Position numbers and translations under genes: made by a program. A stretch of DNA of 53,269 bases from a virus: the IMG/VR virus record IMGVR_UViG_3300022752_000099, positions 1 to 53,269 of that record, one strand, 5' to 3'. Positions 31,884-39,217 of the stretch are shown in pieces. The notes below the pieces were generated by a model. That model saw only the letters and a list, made by a program, of their open reading frames with translations, did no database searches and was not told where the DNA came from. The number at the start of each line of letters is the position of its first letter. The first letter of the stretch is position 1.

Positions 31884-32892
31884 AAAAGATTTACACGAAA
31901 GTGGTAGAGTATTATCTAAAGAAGAATTCATCAACAAAATTAAAACCGACGATGAGTTTGCTAAGAAGTGGGGGTCACTCGGGCCCGTGTATGGCAAGCA
32001 GTGGCGAAGTTGGGGAACAAGAGAATGGGTACATTTATCAGCTACTGATGAACGTCCTGAAATGGATGCTTTAATGCCTGCTTATATAGACCAAATCGCA
32101 AACTCAATCAATCTACTTAAAACAGACCCAGACTCAAGACGAAATAAAGTTTCAGCGTGGAATGTTGGAGAATTGGATGAAATGGTACTTCCACCTTGTC
32201 ATTATGGATTTCAAGTTTATACAAGAGAGTTGAGTATAGAAGAACGTTGTAATATAGCAAATTTTGCACCTTTTGACGATAGATTCCCAGATGGAAATGG
32301 TTTTAAATGGGATGAACATACAATCAATATTGCCGAAGATTGGTTAAAACAACATCATCCAAATCTACCAACCCGAGCAATCTCCCTAATGTGGAATCAA
32401 CGCTCCGTGGATACGCCACTCGGTCTCCCCTTCAACATCGCTTCTTATGGTCTACTATTAGAAATCATTGCCAAAGCAGTAAACATGGTTCCTGATGAAC
32501 TAATAGGTAATTTGGGTGATACACACATTTATTTAAATCAAATTGAGGGTGTAAAAGAACAGATTGGTAGAGATTTAACATTAAAAGAAAGATTTGAGTT
32601 ATGGGAACAGCTTCCAGATAGAGATGTTATGGATTTTCCAATAGGCCCACTAACGGATGGACAATATCATGATGTACTTAATCAATTAGGCGTTCCCACG
32701 ACAACTAGAAATCCGTATCCACTTTCAACATTAAACATCAACACAGAATTTTGGCCTACTCAATCAGGTGAATGTGGTGTGGGTGAATTGACAGATAATA
32801 TTGATTTTCTTATTAAAGAAATGAGAATTGAAGATTTTCAAATAGAAAATTATCAATCGCATCCAGCAATAAAGATGCCGTTATCAAATTAA
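31870..32892 (+). CDS. thyA: Thymidylate synthase, C-terminal fragment of a split gene
   Basis: This 340-residue protein carries the catalytic part: DLGPVYGKQWR equivalent (LGPVYGKQWRSWG, about 37-49), DPDSRRNKVSAWNVGELD, LPPCHYGFQVY with the nucleophilic Cys (about residue 117), QRSVDTPLGLPFNIASYG, and NLGDTHIYLNQ. It ends in HPAIKMPL, like other ThyA proteins. An insertion between the Cys region and the QRS motif is longer than in E. coli ThyA. Translation starts from its own ATG within the end of the endonuclease gene. The folate-binding N-terminal part is in the 30811 gene. Confidence 0.93.
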   Translation: MKATKKDLHESGRVLSKEEFINKIKTDDEFAKKWGSLGPVYGKQWRSWGTREWVHLSATDERPEMDALMPAYIDQIANSINLLKTDPDSRRNKVSAWNVGELDEMVLPPCHYGFQVYTRELSIEERCNIANFAPFDDRFPDGNGFKWDEHTINIAEDWLKQHHPNLPTRAISLMWNQRSVDTPLGLPFNIASYGLLLEIIAKAVNMVPDELIGNLGDTHIYLNQIEGVKEQIGRDLTLKERFELWEQLPDRDVMDFPIGPLTDGQYHDVLNQLGVPTTTRNPYPLSTLNINTEFWPTQSGECGVGELTDNIDFLIKEMRIEDFQIENYQSHPAIKMPLSN

Positions 32893-32904
32893 AAATTATA
32901 AGTT

Positions 32905-33282
32905 ATGGGTTCAGTAATAGATTATCCGGAATGTCCTAATTGCAAACACGAAGCATACAGCGACTTCTACTACAAAACAGGTGAAGAATACATTAACTGC
33001 AACAATTGCGGTTATCATTATTCAGCAACTATTAAAAATAGAAACAAAAAATTATCAGAATTGACGGAGACGGATTGGAAAATTACGGAGCTAAAAAACC
33101 CATATGGTGCATTCCGATACAAAATGGCCGGGGATGTCAGTACATGTTGTGGTTCATTAGCAACAGCAGAAGATGCTGATAGGTTTCGGATAGAAATGAA
33201 ACTTGAGTATCAAGGCCATGTTGAATTTGCACAAATAAGTAGATTAGTTGACGGTGACATTGTTGTAGAAAATGTTGTATAA
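32905..33282 (+). CDS. Zinc-ribbon-like hypothetical protein
   Basis: This is a 125-residue protein with an N-terminal CPNC (about 10-13) and CNNCG (about 32-36), a zinc-ribbon pair, then a beta-rich half (FRYKMAGDVSTCCGSLATAE, EYQGHVEFAQISRLVDGDIVV). Such nucleic-acid-type zinc ribbons are common in phage accessory genes. Start context is the AAGTTATG of this phage. It is the last gene before the first copy of the 47-base direct repeat. Confidence 0.55.
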   Translation: MGSVIDYPECPNCKHEAYSDFYYKTGEEYINCNNCGYHYSATIKNRNKKLSELTETDWKITELKNPYGAFRYKMAGDVSTCCGSLATAEDADRFRIEMKLEYQGHVEFAQISRLVDGDIVVENVV

Positions 33283-33291
33283 AGACTATTA

Positions 33292-33338
33292 ACACCCAAC
33301 AATTAAAGCCGTTTTATCGAATTGATCGATATTTATTA
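33292..33338 (+). repeat. Imperfect direct repeat flanking a two-gene cassette, copy A
   Basis: ACACCCAACAATTAAAGC followed by a TTTATCGAATTGATCGATATTTATT-type tail is repeated, with few changes, at 34217-34262 (tail TTTATCAAATTAATCATATTTATT). Each copy carries a promoter-like ATATTTATTA just before leader-bearing genes. Confidence 0.8.
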
Positions 33339-33340
33339 AT

Positions 33341-33706
33341 ATGATACGATTAATTGATTTATTAGTAGAAGCTTCAAATAATCCTATTACGGCATATCGA
33401 TTAGAAGATGATAATGGATTAGGGCCTTTTCGTGAAGAAATTGCTAAAAAGATAAAAAGTCAAAGCAAAGAAGATTATTCTGCATATAAAAAATTATATA
33501 ATCGTATATCTAAATTACATAAAGCCGTTATAGTTAAAGTACCAAAAGGATATGTATTTGGATTTAGATCAAAAGATCAATTAAATAATTGGTTTACTAA
33601 AGAAGATTTGACATTACTTGGTAAGTATAAATTTTCTATTAAACGATATACAAACGTATTTAACTATTATGGTATCATGGATAGAGAGATAATCTTTAAA
33701 AAATAA
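33341..33706 (+). CDS. Hypothetical packaged protein with short leader
   Basis: This 121-residue protein starts MIRLIDLLVEASNN, a short leader with a Leu-Val-Glu/Ala junction like T4 prohead protease sites. After it comes ITAYRLEDDNGLGPFREE, a YRLED-x2-G-x-GP(F/Y) motif I recall at the start of small phage proteins of unknown function, then Lys-rich helices and an aromatic C-terminal. It lies directly after copy A of the 47-base repeat and 9 bases before another leader protein. Head packaging is inference. Confidence 0.6.
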   Translation: MIRLIDLLVEASNNPITAYRLEDDNGLGPFREEIAKKIKSQSKEDYSAYKKLYNRISKLHKAVIVKVPKGYVFGFRSKDQLNNWFTKEDLTLLGKYKFSIKRYTNVFNYYGIMDREIIFKK

Positions 33707-33715
33707 TTTATTAAT

Positions 33716-34231
33716 ATGACACGATTAAAGGATTTATTGAAAGAGGTATATTATGCTCCCCTATATCATTCTACTACTTACTCGAGATTTTTATCTATTA
33801 TGAATGACGAACTAATAAAACCTAATTCATTGGGATATATATTTCTGACAAGAGATAAAAATTATAAAGTAGGTGGTGAAACAACACCTATAGTGTTTAA
33901 AGTAGATCAAGAAAAAATCAGACAACGTTATAAAATTTTTCCTAGAGTAGGAGATATATCTAATACTAATAAGAGAGTTGAAGCCGAAGAAGTTGTTAAA
34001 GGCCAAATACTATTAGAATGGGTTGAAAAAATTCAAGTACCTAAATCTATAATTAATCGAATAATTGAAAGCATACAAACCGCTGAAGAAGGATTGGAGT
34101 GGGCTGAACAGCAATATTCTAAAACAAAAAATGAAAGATTTAAGAAAGGAATAGAAAGTCGGCAAAAAGATATAGAAATATATAAAAAAATACTCAACCA
34201 TCCTAAATTATCAATCACACCCAACAATTAA
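33716..34231 (+). CDS. Putative packaged ADP-ribosyltransferase-like protein
   Basis: This 171-residue protein starts MTRLKDLLKEV, a short leader, then YYAPLYHSTTYSRFLSIM (about 12-29), where Y-H-S-T resembles the HxT/S NAD-binding motif of DarT/ART-type folds. YIFLTRDKNYKVG (about 41-53) would be the second motif, and VEAEEVVKG (about 91-99) could provide the catalytic Glu. The C-terminal third is a charged helix. Similarity is by layout, not strong identity. T4 Alt, a head-packaged ADP-ribosyltransferase with a cleaved leader, is the precedent. The last codons lie in copy B of the 47-base repeat. Confidence 0.5.
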   Translation: MTRLKDLLKEVYYAPLYHSTTYSRFLSIMNDELIKPNSLGYIFLTRDKNYKVGGETTPIVFKVDQEKIRQRYKIFPRVGDISNTNKRVEAEEVVKGQILLEWVEKIQVPKSIINRIIESIQTAEEGLEWAEQQYSKTKNERFKKGIESRQKDIEIYKKILNHPKLSITPNN

Positions 34232-34262
34232 AGCACCTTTATCAAATTAATCATATTTATTA
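34217..34262 (+). repeat. Imperfect direct repeat flanking a two-gene cassette, copy B
   Basis: Second copy of the 33292-33338 repeat. Its first half encodes the last codons of the 33716 gene, which suggests that the gene pair was inserted or duplicated through this repeat. Confidence 0.8.
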
Positions 34263-34277
34263 TTGAAATTACAAATC

Positions 34278-34691
34278 ATGAAACTAGAACAATTCAAACA
34301 AATTATTAGAGAGGAAATCAATAAGGTATTAAACGAAGCTAATACTCCTACTTGGTATCCGAAAAAAATCTCTGTATTAAAGGACATTTACGTCGGTGAA
34401 GACATGAGTTGGACTTCCGTCGGTACAAATTCCGACGATTTTGTAGTATCTAAAGGAGAGGTAATCAATTTGTACAAAGACGGTTCCTCCAGTAAATCTA
34501 AACCTGCATTCTACGAAGTGAATGTACTGCAAAGTAATAAAAATCGAAGATCTCCGAAATCTAATAGTAAGGACATTATGGAATTTCCATTAAAAGAAAT
34601 TGCACAATTACTCAAGCAGAAAGCTATAAAGATTCTAGATAAAGGCATGTACGGTCATGACATCACGTTGAATGCATTAATTAAAAAATAA
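34278..34691 (+). CDS. Putative packaged protein with long-type leader
   Basis: This 137-residue protein starts at the ATG at 34278 (MKLEQFKQIIREEINKVLNE), then Ala-Asn-Thr. The long leader has the IIREEI-x-KVL core shared by four other proteins here. The mature part has a beta-rich layout (WYPKKISVLKDIYVGEDM) and a Ser/Lys loop (DGSSSKSKPAFYEV), ending in a helix. Fold unknown; it would be exported into the capsid if the leader works like T4 internal-protein leaders. Confidence 0.6.
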   Translation: MKLEQFKQIIREEINKVLNEANTPTWYPKKISVLKDIYVGEDMSWTSVGTNSDDFVVSKGEVINLYKDGSSSKSKPAFYEVNVLQSNKNRRSPKSNSKDIMEFPLKEIAQLLKQKAIKILDKGMYGHDITLNALIKK

Positions 34692-34695
34692 TATC

Positions 34696-35010
34696 ATGAA
34701 AAAATCAGAATTACAACAAATAATTCGCGAAGAGATTCGAAAAGTTTTAATTGAATCTACCGATGATCAATTAATTAAATCATTGGAACAGAAAAAATTG
34801 ATTGATCACTCTAAAAAAACAATCAATTTAGGTTTAGTAAACAGTTGGAATACTACATATAGTAAATTTCACGAAGATTTATCGAAATTGACAATTCCTA
34901 AAACTTACAAGGCCACACAACAAGGTAGAAGTTATACAAAGTATCAGTATGATGTAACATTAAATGGTGAAACGTATACGGTATTTTATTCAGCTGATTC
35001 AAGCGACTAA
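34696..35010 (+). CDS. Putative packaged protein with long-type leader
   Basis: This 104-residue protein starts MKKSELQQIIREEIRKVLIE followed by Ser. Only about 84 residues remain after the leader: a helical first half and an aromatic beta-hairpin C-terminus (QYDVTLNGETYTVFYSAD). Neighbouring genes on both sides carry the same leader, 4 bases away each. Function unknown. Confidence 0.6.
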   Translation: MKKSELQQIIREEIRKVLIESTDDQLIKSLEQKKLIDHSKKTINLGLVNSWNTTYSKFHEDLSKLTIPKTYKATQQGRSYTKYQYDVTLNGETYTVFYSADSSD

Positions 35011-35013
35011 ATC

Positions 35014-35298
35014 ATGAAAAAATCAGAACTAAAACAGATAATTAGAGAAGAAGTTCGCAAGACACTTCATGAAGTGAACAAGTATGATATAATGGCAGTC
35101 GTGTCCGATATCAAACGATTCAATCGAAATGAATTTGATATGAGTGATTTGGTTTCAAGGACTTTAGTGAATTTGGAATTTAAAGAAACTCCGTACAACG
35201 TTAAAGTGATCAAATCGCATTTCATCAGTTCTATAGAAAATGATAAATTGCCGGCAGATGCTACAATGGTTAAAGAACTGTATGCTATGTTGAAATAA
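35014..35298 (+). CDS. Putative packaged protein with long-type leader
   Basis: This 94-residue protein starts MKKSELKQIIREEVRKTLHE followed by Val. The remainder (about 74 residues) is helical, with KYDIMAVVSDIKRF and a C-terminal MVKELYAMLK. The leader is nearly identical to that of the 34696 gene at protein level but differs in many codon third positions, so the duplication is not recent. Function unknown. Confidence 0.6.
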   Translation: MKKSELKQIIREEVRKTLHEVNKYDIMAVVSDIKRFNRNEFDMSDLVSRTLVNLEFKETPYNVKVIKSHFISSIENDKLPADATMVKELYAMLK

Positions 35299-35374
35299 TG
35301 GAATACATTAAAGGCGCTACAAAATTTACCGTTATCGGCAGGGATACTAATAACTTAAAACACACTGAATAAAT

Positions 35375-35797
35375 ATGAAGAGATCAGAATTAAAACAAAT
35401 AATTCGCGAAGAGATTCACAATGTATTGAAATCATCGCGTAAACAAACATTCGAAAGTTTTTTGAATGAAAATTCTTCATATGCAGGTACACGATTCAAA
35501 ACGCCTGAAGATGAACACGAGTATCTGGTTTCGACTAAACCAAAAAATACTTTTAAGCAGTTGATGCAAATATCAAAACCAATGCTCAAAAGATTTGTGC
35601 AACTTAAAGCTGAAGACATAATCGCATACGCTGCTGAAAAGAAAGATCCTAGCAAAACAAAACAGGTCAAAGAAGAGTTCAAAAAGGCTTTAATGCAAGA
35701 TTCAGAGTTTTGGAATCTGTGGTCCAGCAAATGGCAAAACCCAGAAAGTGCACTGTCAAATCTTTTTCATACATTGTACTGGTATCACTTCGGATAA
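35375..35797 (+). CDS. Putative packaged protein with long-type leader
   Basis: This 140-residue protein starts MKRSELKQIIREEIHNVLKS; in this copy the Leu-x-Glu ending is lost (LKSS), but a second candidate site FLNE/N occurs at about residue 32. The body is charged and helical, with RFVQLKAEDIIAYAAEKKDP and a Trp-rich end (FWNLWSSKWQNP). There is a 76-base gap upstream with no clear gene. Function unknown. Confidence 0.6.
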   Translation: MKRSELKQIIREEIHNVLKSSRKQTFESFLNENSSYAGTRFKTPEDEHEYLVSTKPKNTFKQLMQISKPMLKRFVQLKAEDIIAYAAEKKDPSKTKQVKEEFKKALMQDSEFWNLWSSKWQNPESALSNLFHTLYWYHFG

Positions 35798-35830
35798 TTT
35801 TAAATGATATTTTACCAATTAAATTAAGTT

Positions 35831-37300
35831 ATGAAAAAATATTTATCGTTACTTTTGATATTAAGTAGTTATTTATCATTAGCTCAAACTGCTATTTATT
35901 CTGAGAATTGCGGGAATCCTGCAGCAACTACATCAGTAAATACTTACACCGGTTGGCAGAGGTATGGATCGCAAGTATATACAGGTAATGCCGATGTAAG
36001 AACTACGTTACCGTCTACGACTTACACCGGAGCTTCTGGATTAGGTAACATATTTGTAACTAGTACATTAAATACAAATGTCGTTATATCAAATATCAAT
36101 ACAACCGGATACACGAACTTAACATTATCGTTCGGACATTTAAAAACTACAAGTGCTTCAAACGGATCTCAATTGGCAGTAGAAGTTAGTACGGACGGTT
36201 CTACATGGACCACTTTAAGTTACTCAGTACCTACGGGTACTTCAACTTCAAATATTTGGAGATTAGTTACTCCGATCGGTACTATACCCAGTACAAGTAA
36301 TTTAAGAATTAGATTTAGAATGATTGCAGTCGTCACAGGTTTGCAATTTAGAATTGATGACATCAAGTTGGTAGGCTGTGCAATACCGTCAGCTCCTACC
36401 TATACTATCAATACACCATCATGTCAATCTGCCACATTGACGTACGGTTCCAATACATATTTACAAACTTTAGAAACGGATACTAATAGAACGTTAAACT
36501 CTCCGCAGGCGTTCACGACTTCAGGTACTAGATATTTAAGAACTGTATCATCAGTTACCGGATGCACCTCAGTATGGTCAAATGCCACAAGCGTGCCGGT
36601 CAATGTAATACCGTTACCTACAATTACTCAGAACCCTAATAATGTTGAAACTTCAAATAGTTTAAATGCCACGTTTATTGCAAAGTCATCAAATGCTTTT
36701 TATTGGCAGACTTCAGTGGATTCAATAAATTGGACTATTGTAGATTCAATACAACGAGATACTTTAATGTTGCTTGAAGTCAATACCACAATGAACGGCA
36801 GGTTTTATAGAATAGCTGCCAATAATACTCCGTGCAGTGATACCGTGTATTCAACGCCAGCAAAACTTACAGTTCATTTATGGCCACTACCTGTTAAAAT
36901 GATTTATTTTGAAGCAAATCAAATAAATGATATGGTCTCATTGAAATGGGCGACGGCTGTTGAATTGAACAATGATAAGTTTATTGTTGAAAGATCAGAG
37001 AATTGCAATTCATGGACAGAACTGGGACAAGTACGCGGAGTCGGTAATAACAATTCCAACTCATTTTATTCATTTGAAGATTACAATCCAAATCGCGGCG
37101 TGAATTATTATAGATTGAAACAAGTGGATTACAACGGAGTTCATGAATATTTCAATATAGTTTCTCTGTTTGTTAAAAATTCATTTGCTTCAAAAAAATA
37201 TTATAACATTCATGGTATTGAAGTTGATAAACTAGAATTGAATAAAGTGTACATTGAGTTTGACCGGAACAGTTCTAGAAAAATAATGATGATAGACTGA
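35831..37300 (+). CDS. Secreted protein with T9SS-cargo-like C-terminal region
   Basis: This 489-residue protein has a signal peptide (MKKYLSLLLILSSYLSLA, likely cleavage after residue 18). The first third is a Thr/Ser-rich beta-sandwich-like region, then an Ig-like middle, and from about residue 350 a module typical of Bacteroidetes secreted proteins: LPVKMIYFEA, VSLKWATAVELNNDKFIVER, FYSFEDYNPNRGVNYYRLKQ, and a final beta segment (KYYNIHGIEVDKLEL to KIMMID) resembling a type IX secretion sorting domain. It is not a known phage structural family. A host-derived cell-surface or adhesion protein carried as a cargo gene is likely; a tail-fibre role is an alternative. A terminator follows. Confidence 0.8.
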   Translation: MKKYLSLLLILSSYLSLAQTAIYSENCGNPAATTSVNTYTGWQRYGSQVYTGNADVRTTLPSTTYTGASGLGNIFVTSTLNTNVVISNINTTGYTNLTLSFGHLKTTSASNGSQLAVEVSTDGSTWTTLSYSVPTGTSTSNIWRLVTPIGTIPSTSNLRIRFRMIAVVTGLQFRIDDIKLVGCAIPSAPTYTINTPSCQSATLTYGSNTYLQTLETDTNRTLNSPQAFTTSGTRYLRTVSSVTGCTSVWSNATSVPVNVIPLPTITQNPNNVETSNSLNATFIAKSSNAFYWQTSVDSINWTIVDSIQRDTLMLLEVNTTMNGRFYRIAANNTPCSDTVYSTPAKLTVHLWPLPVKMIYFEANQINDMVSLKWATAVELNNDKFIVERSENCNSWTELGQVRGVGNNNSNSFYSFEDYNPNRGVNYYRLKQVDYNGVHEYFNIVSLFVKNSFASKKYYNIHGIEVDKLELNKVYIEFDRNSSRKIMMID

Positions 37301-37329
37301 AAACTAACGACTTGAAAATTTCTTTGTAG

Positions 37330-37355
37330 AAAGCTTGGTTATTCCAAGCTTTTTT
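37330..37355 (+). terminator. Intrinsic terminator after the secreted protein gene
   Basis: AAAGCTTGG (37330-37338) pairs with CCAAGCTTT (37344-37352) around a 5-base loop; the T run spans 37350-37355. Confidence 0.85.
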
Positions 37356-37357
37356 CT

Positions 37358-37365
37358 TATATTAA
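37358..37365 (+). promoter_or_regulatory. Promoter-like box TATATTAA following a terminator
   Basis: TATATTAA begins 2 bases after the terminator T run and 34 bases before the ATG at 37399. Confidence 0.4.
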
Positions 37366-37398
37366 TATTCATTAATTAAGTATCAACCAAATCAATTC

Positions 37399-37881
37399 AT
37401 GTCGATTCTAGAAAACAAGTTCGGGCAATCCGGTAGAAAGGGTCATTTCGGTGAAGTGGCTTTATATTCACTGCTCAAATCAAAATATTCAGAAGTTGTA
37501 GATCATCGACAAAATTTGTCTGTTCAATCGGATGGAGTTGATTTTTCAGTGAAACAAGACAATTGGCGTAAATTTATCACATTGGATTGTAAAAACAATT
37601 TGTTTGTTTCAGATAACTACTATTCACTTAAAATTGAATTGGAATCGAATGGTCAGCCCGGTTGGTTTTTCACTTCAAAAGCTGATAGAATTTATCATAC
37701 CTCCACATACACCAAACAGTATGTGTACTACGATTTAAGTGTTGCAAGATACATGATAACGAAAGCTTTACTTACCGGAGTTAAATTCAATCCAATTCAA
37801 TATCAAAATGATTTGTTGATTCAAATCAAATGGTCAGATAAAATGCCTCCCGGAATAAATGGTCCATTTAAATTCAATTGA
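37399..37881 (+). CDS. PD-(D/E)XK-type nuclease-like protein
   Basis: This 160-residue protein has the layout of a small restriction-fold nuclease: GHFGEVALYSLLK (Glu about 19), SDGVDFSV (Asp about 48-50), and ITLDCKNNLF, where DCK (about 62-65) gives the D-x-K motif. The C-terminal half is less conserved, ending KFN. It could be a DNA endonuclease or a repair enzyme; no specificity is visible. It lies between the secreted-protein gene and a metallophosphatase and has its own promoter-like box. Confidence 0.65.
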   Translation: MSILENKFGQSGRKGHFGEVALYSLLKSKYSEVVDHRQNLSVQSDGVDFSVKQDNWRKFITLDCKNNLFVSDNYYSLKIELESNGQPGWFFTSKADRIYHTSTYTKQYVYYDLSVARYMITKALLTGVKFNPIQYQNDLLIQIKWSDKMPPGINGPFKFN

Positions 37882-37899
37882 TTTTATTAATTTAAGAAT

Positions 37900-38637
37900 A
37901 TGAGAAGATTCGTAGTCGGTGATATTCACGGAGCCAATAAAGCGTTGCTTCAAGTGTTGGAGCGATGCAAGTTCAACAATGATACTGATCAATTGATTAG
38001 TTTAGGAGACGTTGTAGACGGCTGGCCGGAATCGTATGAAGTAGTTGAAACTTTGTTATCAATCAAAAATTTAATTGCCATTCGAGGCAATCATGATGAA
38101 ATCTTTTTGAATTATTTGAAAACGGGTGTTGATGAGTTTGAAGGATCTCACGGTTCTAAGTATACGCATCAATCTTATAAGAATGCCGGTGGCGTACCGA
38201 ACGAACATGTAAACTTCTTTGAATTGCAATTATCGTATTTTAAAGATCATCAGAACAATTGCTTCGTACATGGTGGATTCAATCGACATTATGAAATTGA
38301 TAATCAATCGGATATAGTATATTCTTGGGATCGAGATTTATTTTTACAAGCGTTATCTGCTGCTAAAATCAACAATAACGAGTTCAATTTGCGATTTAAA
38401 GAGAATGTAAATCGAGTATTTATCGGCCATACACCTACTATCAATTGGAACGGTGCCGGTAACAAACCAATCGATACGCCTATATTTGCAGATCGAGTTA
38501 TCAATTTAGATACTGGAGCAGCATTTACCGGTAAATTGACTATTATGGATGTTGATACTTTAGAATATTGGCAATCAGATATCGTTCGAGAATTGTATCC
38601 GTTTGATTATGGTAGAAATAAAACGACTTTCAAATGA
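37900..38637 (+). CDS. Metallophosphatase (lambda protein phosphatase/Ap4A hydrolase-like)
   Basis: This 245-residue enzyme has the calcineurin-like motifs: VGDIHGANK (about 7-15), LGDVVDGWP (about 36-44), IRGNHDEIF (about 64-72), VHGGFNRHY (about 125-133) and GHTPTINW (about 175-182). Family members dephosphorylate proteins or hydrolyse dinucleotide polyphosphates; the substrate cannot be told from sequence. The stop overlaps a short following ORF start (ATGA). Confidence 0.88.
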   Translation: MRRFVVGDIHGANKALLQVLERCKFNNDTDQLISLGDVVDGWPESYEVVETLLSIKNLIAIRGNHDEIFLNYLKTGVDEFEGSHGSKYTHQSYKNAGGVPNEHVNFFELQLSYFKDHQNNCFVHGGFNRHYEIDNQSDIVYSWDRDLFLQALSAAKINNNEFNLRFKENVNRVFIGHTPTINWNGAGNKPIDTPIFADRVINLDTGAAFTGKLTIMDVDTLEYWQSDIVRELYPFDYGRNKTTFK

Positions 38638-38775
38638 ATATCGAATTGAAGAAACTCACTGTAAAGAAACTACTCGACAATCAAAAGTGGTTACTTGAAC
38701 AGCTATCGAGTAAAGATAGATAAAGAGGAGTTGAAACGTCGTGATATAACTTCTGTAAAAATTAATTTGAAATAA
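38634..38775 (+). pseudogene. Short frameshifted gene remnant
   Basis: An ATG overlapping the phosphatase stop (ATGA) opens a 29-residue frame (MNIELKKLTVKKLLDNQKW start) ending at 38723. A frame one base over, from about 38710 to the TAA at 38773-38775, continues with KIDKEELKRRDITSVKINLK, which has the same charged helical character. Removing one base near 38707-38710 would join them into a protein of about 46 residues. A sequencing error, programmed shift or decay are all possible. Confidence 0.4.
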
Positions 38776-38799
38776 TTTGACAGTTTCAATTGATATTCA

Positions 38800-38807
38800 T
38801 ATCTTTA
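38800..38807 (+). promoter_or_regulatory. Promoter-like box TATCTTTA
   Basis: TATCTTTA with TTGA six bases upstream lies 5 bases before an ATG at 38813 that opens only an 11-residue frame (MKAIIDIDNNS), whose stop overlaps the ATG of the 38845 gene. Confidence 0.4.
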
Positions 38808-38844
38808 AGATTATGAAAGCTATTATAGATATTGATAACAATTC

Positions 38845-39018
38845 ATGATATTGTTTGCGAATGTGCAATTTTGGTTTTACACCAAACTCATCAATCACTA
38901 TATTAGAAAGAATGATTTTGATCAAGTCGCAATTTACCTTGAAAAAAAGAAACAGTTAGCAAAAATTATTCGTAAAACATTGACAAGAAATGAAACGGCC
39001 CACAATAGAAATCACTGA
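38845..39018 (+). CDS. 57-residue protein, unknown
   Basis: The frame begins at an ATG overlapping the stop of an 11-residue leader peptide (ATGA) and runs to TGA at 39016-39018, overlapping the next gene by 29 bases. The start MILFANVQFWFYTKLINHYI is hydrophobic and aromatic; the rest is Lys-rich and helical. The 11-residue peptide before it may be a translational coupling leader. Confidence is limited by the size. Confidence 0.45.
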   Translation: MILFANVQFWFYTKLINHYIRKNDFDQVAIYLEKKKQLAKIIRKTLTRNETAHNRNH

Positions 39019-39208
39019 TATACATGGTAAGAATTATGGTGTATGCGACGTAACAGAAATCGGTTGGTCTCCTAATGGTGATCTCGTGACGGCCAAAGTC
39101 GATTTCATGGGAGACTATCGTGATTTAATGGTGATGTACGATATTGATTGTACTGGTACTTTTACAAATGCCCGCGGCAATCTTAAAGGAAAATTGATTT
39201 TTGAATAG
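38990..39208 (+). CDS. Hypothetical small protein
   Basis: This 72-residue protein (MKRPTIEITDIHGKNYGVCD start) is beta-rich, with VTEIGWSPNGDLVTAKVDF and a Gly-Asn-Leu-Lys-Gly turn near the end. It might be a small beta-barrel. No family recognised. It ends 9 bases before the first tRNA-like element. Confidence 0.55.
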   Translation: MKRPTIEITDIHGKNYGVCDVTEIGWSPNGDLVTAKVDFMGDYRDLMVMYDIDCTGTFTNARGNLKGKLIFE

Positions 39209-39217
39209 TTTTCAAAT

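Noticed and set aside
35298-35372. 24-residue frame between two leader genes
   Set aside because: It overlaps the previous stop (TAATG), but it is too short and has no further support; the 76-base gap may be the remnant of a gene.
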